64,000 bases of DNA from assembly GCF_009727055.1 (NCBI RefSeq), contig NC_052351.1:4277180-4341179 (forward strand), given 5' to 3'. Made by a program: the position numbers and the translations under genes. Of this stretch, positions 57,183 to 64,000 are shown piece after piece; positions within the stretch are counted from its first letter, which is position 1; every line of letters begins with the position of its first letter. This DNA is from Benincasa hispida. Its lineage: Eukaryota > Streptophyta > Magnoliopsida > Cucurbitales > Cucurbitaceae. The notes beneath the pieces are model-generated. The model did no database searches. It saw nothing but the letters and a program-made list of their open reading frames with translations, and had not been told where the DNA came from.

Positions 57183-58163
57183 ATTTTCATTAGAAGTCAG
57201 CTAATGATGGAAAGATGAAACCGTTTTTGTTTTTAATCATTGAATACTAATATATTTATAAAGTCGTGTTAACAAAATGTTATTGTTTTGTTGCTTTTAT
57301 TCTTTTATGAAAAAATATCTTCAAGGACTATCTATCATTCCATCTCGTGGCTGTTTCTATCTCACTTACTTTTTTTTTTAATCTTTATTTTCTTTTTAAT
57401 TATATGTCAATATGTTTTTTTTATTTAAAAAAAAAAAGGAAGAATGAAGCGATCAAGAAAGTCCTAAACGAGTTTCACGGAGAAATCCATATTCAAAGAG
57501 AAGTTGTTCATCACTGAACCAATGAGCCTGGTGGGTATAGTAGTGGCAATTGCCAATATGGGATTGATTTTGAACCTACTATCAAACTAATAAAAAGAGA
57601 GATGAAACACATTGTTGAACATCCTTATGTTGCCAAAAACAATAATGTTATTACTTTTGCATGGATGCATACAAGCCTTTTATTTATTTATTTATTTTTG
57701 CGCACCATAAAAATTAATATCGACTATAATTAACAAAAAAATTATTTAAAAAAAAACTACTACAATTAAGTTTTTTTTTTTTTGAAAATTTTTGATAGAT
57801 AGAAAGAATGTCAAACTATTTACCGAAATATTTAAAAAAAAAAAAAAAAAAAACATTGATAGATTTCTATCAGCCTTCTATTAAAGAAAATTAAGATTTT
57901 CTATTTTGTCTCAATGGTTTTCCTTATTTTTCTATTTTTGAAAATCCTCCTTTTCTTTTCATTGTATAATAAAGGTGAGAGTTCTAGCTATAGACATCTT
58001 CGATCTCTAACAAAAGTTATATGTCAGTTGAGCTATACTCATTTTAAGATATTAGTTGAAAAATAATTTTTTTAAAATAATGAAATTATTTATGTAAGTA
58101 TATTTGAAAACGTTGTTTAGTATATTTTAGGAAGTGATTTCACATGATCTACATTGTTTCTTT

Positions 58164-58210
58164 TATATATATATATATATATTTATATTTATTTATTTAT
58201 TTATTTATTG
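58164..58210. repeat. (TA)n followed by (ATTT)n microsatellite
   Basis: TA run at 58164-58182 passing into ATTT tetranucleotides to about 58210. Confidence 0.85.
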
Positions 58211-59473
58211 AGAAGTAATGAATTAATTGGATTACTGAACACTTTTTTTAAGAAACCTTTGATTGACCAATAAAAAAAGAAAAAAGAATGACTGTTTCAT
58301 TGAAAAAACCTCAAATTATATGGAAGGAAAAAAAAATCACAATCATTTTTAGTTGAAGGGAATGGCAAGATCCCTTCGGTCATCAATTTATGTAGTTTTT
58401 TTTTTAAAAAAAAAAAATTAATTTGAACATCATTTAGTGATTTAAAATTAAAATATTTAAGTAAATAGTTTTAACCTTCCTTTGGAATTGTGTACTTTTC
58501 AAATAATTCCTTTCAGCTTTGCTTTTTGAAAAATCGGTTGTGAAAAAAAAAAATAAAATATCGTTTGATAAATTTTATTTTTAAATTAGAAAAACTATTA
58601 GATAAATTAATACTAAATGGACAATTCAATTATCTGAAGCAAAATAGATTTATTATTTTAATTATTTTCATATTAATAATTAATTTATAATTTATTATAA
58701 TATGTATATTTTAAAATTTTTATATGATTTGAATTTCAACTGATTTTGTTTCTCAATTATTTGATAAAAGTTTAAGAAAAATAATCGTTAGAAAAAAAAA
58801 ATCAATTAAAATTTGAAAATATATAGGCAAAAAAATATATTAATGTGAAAGAATATTATTATAATATATTTATTTAAACGGTTAAGAAATTAGTAAATTT
58901 ATTAAACAATAAAGACGGTTAAGATTTTTCCAAAATCAATTCTTACGATTATAAACGCAATATCAAATGAAGCCTTAAATGGATAAAATGTTTATTTGAG
59001 AGGAAATGAGAGGTATGCTAGGTAAGAAAGTAGAAAATTATTTAGGATTTATTTTAGAGATAAAAAAGTTATAAAAATCATATTGAGATAAAAAATTGAG
59101 AAAGAGATAAAAACAGTATCGACATGAAAATTTTAGAGGGAAAGAAGTGGAAAGAAAAAGGAGAAATTGTGGTAGATGGTCATATTATGGATGTGATTTT
59201 GAAATATGACAAATTTTTGAGTTTATTGAAATATGACCCTTGGTATTTAAGGAATGATCACACTCGTCATATTCTTTTCTATTTATCCTTAAAAATGCAA
59301 ACGCTTTTTATAAACTAATTTTTGCAAAAAAGTTTTTATGGAAATTTTATTTTTGTATTTTCTTTTTTACTAGATTTATACTTGAAAACTTAAGATTATA
59401 TTTTTTTAATTAATTATTAAAAGATTTTAAGGTATAATTTATCTTTTTATCTCTATATTTCCGACAAACATAT

Positions 59474-59494
59474 TATATATATATATATATATAT
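59474..59494. repeat. (TA)n microsatellite
   Basis: Uninterrupted TA run of about 21 bp. Confidence 0.85.
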
Positions 59495-59775
59495 TTACCT
59501 GGAGATTTTTTTTAGTAAATATGAATCTCTAGATTACATTTTTTTTTTTTTAATGTTACGCTTGGAAAAATCTCCAATCTCCCGTCAATATTAACTTCAT
59601 TTTCCTTACAACAACGATCAAGTTCGCAAACTCAACTAAAATAATTTCAAAACATGGTTCATAAAACACTCATGACTTGCCAGAACGACAACAAAGATTA
59701 AAAAAAGATTAGTTTGGTTATTTTTCTAAGATGTCATTCTATTTGGCTAGAAAAAAATTGTAGGGTAGATAAGGG

Positions 59776-60235
59776 ATGCACATGAATTGGGTTGGGTTGA
59801 GTTGATATTTTTTGGACCAATTCGAAAATTTCAGATTGGTCGGGTTGTCAACCCAAATGAATCAAATAAAGTCTCCAACACAAGCTTTAAAATTCGAGTT
59901 GGATTGGGTTGTCGGTAACCTAATTTTTCTTTTTAATTAAAAATATGTAAATTTATATACAACACCTGATTAATAACTAAAATCTCATAAAATTCAAATG
60001 TTAAATATCATATTGCAAACTTTAAATAAAGACAAATATCATAACAATTTAAAAAATATATTAAGAACTCACAAATTAATAAATACAAATTTGGTCAAAC
60101 TTTAAACAAAGATATCTATATAAAATTCAGGTTGGATTGAGTGAACCAAAAATTTTTTTAGCTAACCCACGGTTCAATCCATCACAATAAAAACAGAAAA
60201 AATCTAACTCAATCCAAGGAATTTGAGTTTTCAAA
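59776..60235. repeat. Probable dispersed element with GGGTTGGGTTGAGTTG ends
   Basis: One side has AATTGGGTTGGGTTGAGTTG and GGGTTGTCAACCC, the other GGTTGGATTGAGTGAACC and TAACCCACGG, with an AT-rich core. This resembles non-autonomous hAT-like elements common in dicots, but no target duplication or clean terminal repeat was found. Confidence 0.35.
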
Positions 60236-61569
60236 ATATAGCGATAGATTTAGACTAGAAGTATAATAAATTTTAAGCGAGCTTATAGGCTATTCAATTA
60301 AGTGTGGAAAAAAGGAAAAGTGTGGGCCAAAAACCCAAACTCCACAGCCTCAGCCAACCCATTTGAATCTGGAAAGGATGATCAATTGTTAAGATGAATA
60401 TAAATAATATTATATTTTTAAAAATCAATCCTGTCAAAATGATCAATAGTTTTTAGGAAAGAAAAATAATATTTATAAAAGAAATATTATTCATACTCCT
60501 TATTGGAGAAAACTTAATTGATTATCCATGGATAGATCTCCACTTCATAAGTACTAATGATAAAATAATATGACAATTAGGTTCTTATCATATGTATTGT
60601 ATTGATCAATAAAATAGATTAATTTATAATTTTTTTTAGTAATTTAATAATATTTAGAACCTGTCTCTTAAATTAGTGTAGATACGAAGAGTTTCTTATT
60701 TTGAAATTCATCGTCAAATAGATACCTGAAATTTTAATAAGCAAATTATTACGATAATATATATAAAGGAAGATGAAAAAAAAAAAAAAAAAAAAACCTT
60801 CCAGCTAAAGCGAGAGTATTATGGATGATTATTTTCCATGTTTAATGCACCATACAAACTCATTGAATTAAATTCTTGTTTATGACATATTCTATAAATA
60901 TAAGAAATATACTATTTTTTTTTCTATAAATATATGTATGTACTCATCTAAGGTCCCATTTCAAATTTGGAATAAGTCATAATGTTAACGTTAATCAAAA
61001 CATGTGGCCTCAATCTTTGATGGATGACGTTAAAAAATAGAGTATTTTTTCAAACAGTTGACAAAAATGGAGTATATGGGAAAATATTTTTTAAAAATAG
61101 GTGGGAGTGGGAAGTATTGATAAAAGTAGGGTAGTAGAATCGTATACGGGGTACACGATTATCATTTAGCAAAATTGTGTACGGGGTATACGATTAACGT
61201 TTAATCCAGTCAGCACCACGTTGGCTGACTTGGTTGACCAGTTGCATAGAGACTCGTGGATCGGTCCACGATTTTTTTTTAAGAAAAAATAGATTGACTG
61301 TTTTTTTTTTATTGGAGATGTACAACAATATTAAGACTTTTAGGACCAGGAGCACAAATTCATTCATTATTAAACTTAATTATATATTTAATCTACAATG
61401 AAAACATAATTATTTTGCACTCATTATTAAAAAAATGTCATGATATTAAAGAATATTTACAATTAGTTCTTTAATTTGAAATTAGAAGTTTACATGAAAT
61501 TAAAGACGACCTCCCCTGGCCCTTACCCCTCATGGAGGAGTCTTCGTGTCCCTCTAAATTAGGTTCACC

Positions 61570-63186
61570 CTACTGTCGTTGTCGTCTACGACGAATACGT
61601 CTTCGATCGGTGTCATGTTTGCTGGCACATTGAACCCAATTCTGGTAAGTTGTGTTGCACTGAATATTGTTGTACATCTCCGATAAAATTATTCTGTACA
61701 ACGAAAAAAATCAATATTAAACAATATTCATATCATATATATGAAAAATGTCTGATTTTAAATTTCTTACCATGCAGTAATAGTAAGCGTCGTTAGGTGT
61801 GATAAATCACCTTATGATTGAATCGTACTAGGAAAAGTAATCATCTGATACAGCTAACCCATTTGTTAATTCTCCCTGTGCACAACAATCATGTCGTCCA
61901 TGCCAGTAGAATATATATTCTGTGTGGATTCAACGCCAGTCTTGGTCATGCTTACCTCTCAAGTCAATCTGGTGTAGTGCTGAAAGTGTATAGGACAATG
62001 AATGTATCGTTTGTCGCAGACCTAACTGTCTCAACACACGATCTGGATGATGTCACTCTACTATATGGAAGCATATAAGAGGGCTAATAGTTAACCAGTT
62101 GTCTTCACACGACAGTAATCAGGTAGTGATGACCAAATTTGTTGTAATGTATGACGTCTAATTAATCTGACAAAAAAAAGAAGATAAGTATACATCCAAA
62201 ATGTTTTAAATATTTATTTATATATACATTTGTTACCTGATTGTGCATCAGTTTATCAAATATTTTTCGGTACACGAGCAACATATTTGCTAATTGTTCA
62301 GAGGAAGCTAATACACCACTCTATCTAAAATTATAAAAAATACAATTAATTTATATTCTTGCATAAAATGATAACGAAATAAATATATAAATAAAATAAT
62401 ACTTGGCACTGAGTGGATGATGATTTGGGGCTTGTAACTAGACTTGTAGTGCTACAATTGGAAATCTATCATAAGCCCATAACTGTAGTAGTGTTATTTC
62501 CAACGGTTGTGCATTGATAGCTCGACAAAGTTCTCTATATAACCATGCAAGATATGCACCACCCCACGAGTACGTACCAGCATGCTCGAAATCAAGACAG
62601 TAGCAGGAGGAACATGAGAGAAGATTATTTGACTTGTCAGCGAACAAAAATCCTCCAATAAGCTGCATAATGTATGCTCGTGCATACCTACGTACGTTGA
62701 TGTCGTCGGCATCGGGAGGTAATTCTGGAAACTGGGAAGCCAACCAGAGGATACTCGATCTTGAGCCTTTCAGATCATCTGGTAGAACGCCTAATAGCTC
62801 TTCACAAATATTCTTCCAATCATATTGTAGTGAACCTGTCAATGGTTGCCCGTCCACTCGTAACCCAAACTGTATGGCAACATCCTGCAGCGTGATTGTA
62901 CATTCCCCACAAGGCAAGTGAAATATGTGGGTTTCTGGTCTCCAACGCTCGACTAGAGCAGTAATGGGGTACCAATCAAGATGGATAAATCCGATTTGTG
63001 CAACCCTAAGAAAATCTGCCTGTTCAACGTAGGGAATAATGCAGTGATCAAATGGGATAGTATGTTATGTAGATGCCTCCCTTCTCTGACAACTCAAAAC
63101 TACTGTAGAAGAACTATCCATACCGATTGTGAACGATGCGTATTTTGTTGATATAGTTGTACAAGATTAGAAGGACTAGACTCCAT
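61570..63186 (-). pseudogene. Plant mobile domain (PMD / MAIN-like) gene of a MULE, broken
   Basis: Plant mobile domain proteins occur both as host genes and as passengers of Mutator-like transposons. Four exons can be traced on the minus strand. Exon 1 (62403-63186) has ITALVERWRPETH, CGECTITLQDVAIQFGL, GQPLTGS and YAYIMQLIGGFLF-like motifs. Exon 2 (62237-62324) reads SGVLASSEQLANMLLVYRK. Exon 3 (61771-62166) has ISPLICFHIVE and RVLRQFGLRQTI. Exon 4 (61570-61693) ends in an RRRIRRRRQRQ tail. Splice sites are acceptable (GTATT, GTAACA and GTAAGA donors). Damage includes a frameshift in the first 30 codons, TAA at 63065-63067, a stop near 62438 and several in exon 3. It lies directly downstream of the transposase fragment on the same strand, so it belongs to the MULE. 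Confidence 0.85.
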
Positions 63187-63239
63187 TACCTAAGAAGTTC
63201 AATTATATTATATAATAAAATTCATCGCATAAAAGATAC

Positions 63240-63420
63240 ATAAAAAGTACAAAGATATAATTACATGAAAAATAAATTCATTACATAAAAAGTACAATTA
63301 CATAAAATGAAACTATTACATAAAAAATATAAGTACAAAAAGATACAATTACATGAAAAATACAAGTATATAAAATATACATTACATAAAAATATAAGTA
63401 CATAAAAGATACACCTAATG
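63240..63420. repeat. Low-complexity ATTACATAAAA repeats
   Basis: Irregular copies of TTACATAAAAAGTACAA and AAAATACAAGTACA between the PMD gene and the transposase 3' end. Looks like slipped simple sequence. Confidence 0.6.
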
Positions 63421-63437
63421 ACCCGAAGACGAAGCAC

Positions 63438-64000
63438 CTAATGTACGTTGTGGACAAGTACATTTGTTATGTCTTCTCTATTGCAAATTGTACATTGAAC
63501 TTTTTGGCTTGCCTCTCTCCAATCCATTTCATTATGAATGCGCGTACTTTTTGGCCGATCTTGTTCTCTTAGTAAGTCCGCATTCGGACGAACTTCTATA
63601 AATGATATTTCTGGCCAATAATCTGGGTGTTCTATTGGATGGAAGTGACCTTCATGACATCGCTTGAAATTGGATAATTTGTAGCATTCATCAATGAGTG
63701 GTATGTATGTCAAACGCATGTAATTACAAACTGCAATTACACGAGAGCATGAAATCTTGAATGACTGCCACATATTACAAGAGCATGTTCCTTCTTTCAA
63801 GCTCAAAACTTGTGTGTGTTGTCCTTTATAGGCAGAAATCATACTTATGCCAGTTTGTACTTCAAAAATTTGACTTTCCCTATTAATAGGTGTCACCGTA
63901 TGTGCAGATGCTCGTTTTTTCCACCTTTTAAGTTTTCTCAAGGCATATTCTATATACATGTCCCCACGATCGAGTGCTTCACTGATTTCTTATCTTTGAT
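63438..64000 (-). pseudogene. MULE (MuDR-type) transposase, C-terminal end
   Basis: Runs off the right edge of the window, so only the C-terminal part is seen. It contains ALRKLKRWKKRASAHTV, the SWIM zinc-finger region (TCSCNMWQSFKISCSR) and LIDECYKLSNFKRCHEG, all typical of Mutator-like transposases. Defects: the SWIM His is Arg (codon 63741-63743), an in-frame TAA lies at 63990-63992, and a one-base shift just before the C-terminal zinc knuckle (about 63460-63480) replaces its end with unrelated residues and a stop at 63438. The +1 frame still encodes the knuckle tail. It was the mobilising gene of the element, with the PMD gene downstream. Confidence 0.88.

Larger units (their letters stand above)
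57188..61569. other. AT-rich intergenic region between the copia nest and the MULE
   Basis: No supported gene. Homopolymer A/T runs are frequent (for example about 57834-57853 and 60777-60797). Microsatellites and one repeat are entered separately. At 61137-61195 a short direct repeat (CGTATACGGGGTACACGATTA and TGTGTACGGGGTATACGATTA) occurs, possibly in the outer part of the MULE. The left MULE end could not be fixed. Confidence 0.45.

Noticed and set aside
59124..59318. 64-residue plus-strand frame
   Set aside because: Short, AT-rich, no neighbours, no recognisable motif.

Overview
This window is nuclear DNA from a flowering plant, most likely a member of the Cucurbitaceae (melon, gourd and cucumber family). 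The evidence is a very AT-rich background, intronless secreted flavoenzyme genes with plant-type motifs, plant Ty1/copia and Athila-type Ty3/gypsy retroelements, hAT-type MITEs, and a Mutator-like element carrying a plant-mobile-domain gene. The family assignment is inference: it rests on the style of the dispersed repeats (CTATC/GATAG palindromic repeats, GATCGTTTA words, one recognisable LTR family), not on a marker gene.

The functional content is a tandem array of five intact, single-exon berberine-bridge-enzyme-like (BBE-like) FAD oxidoreductase genes, all on the minus strand: 106-1698, 3475-5076, 13251-14864, 23609-25222 and 30874-32466. Each encodes about 530-537 residues with a signal peptide and the paired His and Cys that hold FAD by two covalent bonds. 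The two leftmost genes form one related pair, the two rightmost a second and very recent pair, and the middle gene is more divergent. Two changes stand out. The rightmost gene has Leu instead of Val at the position known to gate oxygen, so it may be a dehydrogenase rather than an H2O2-producing oxidase. The leftmost gene has Phe for an active-site Tyr. The enzymes probably act in the cell wall or vacuole; substrates (oligosaccharides, monolignols or specialised metabolites) cannot be read from sequence.

Transposons fill the spaces. At 15209-23344 lies a decayed copia element holding a 407-bp hAT MITE and a 1.98-kb solo LTR. At 26336-28258 is a second solo LTR of the same family, followed by another hAT MITE (28499-29004). 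From 33583 to 57182 is a 23.6-kb nest: a copia element was split by a third solo LTR of that family, which was split by a gypsy-type solo LTR, which in turn took an Athila-like element (40291-50611). The copia element was also hit separately by another solo LTR (52159-54396). Target-site duplications can be read for every insertion.

The right end (about 61.5 kb to the window edge) is a broken Mutator-like element: the C-terminal end of a MULE transposase and a four-exon plant-mobile-domain pseudogene, both on the minus strand. Two assembly marks are present: a 22-N gap at 7223-7244, and a single N at 37423 flanked by a perfect 75-bp duplication. I saw no tRNA, rRNA, CRISPR array or gene cluster of an unknown kind.
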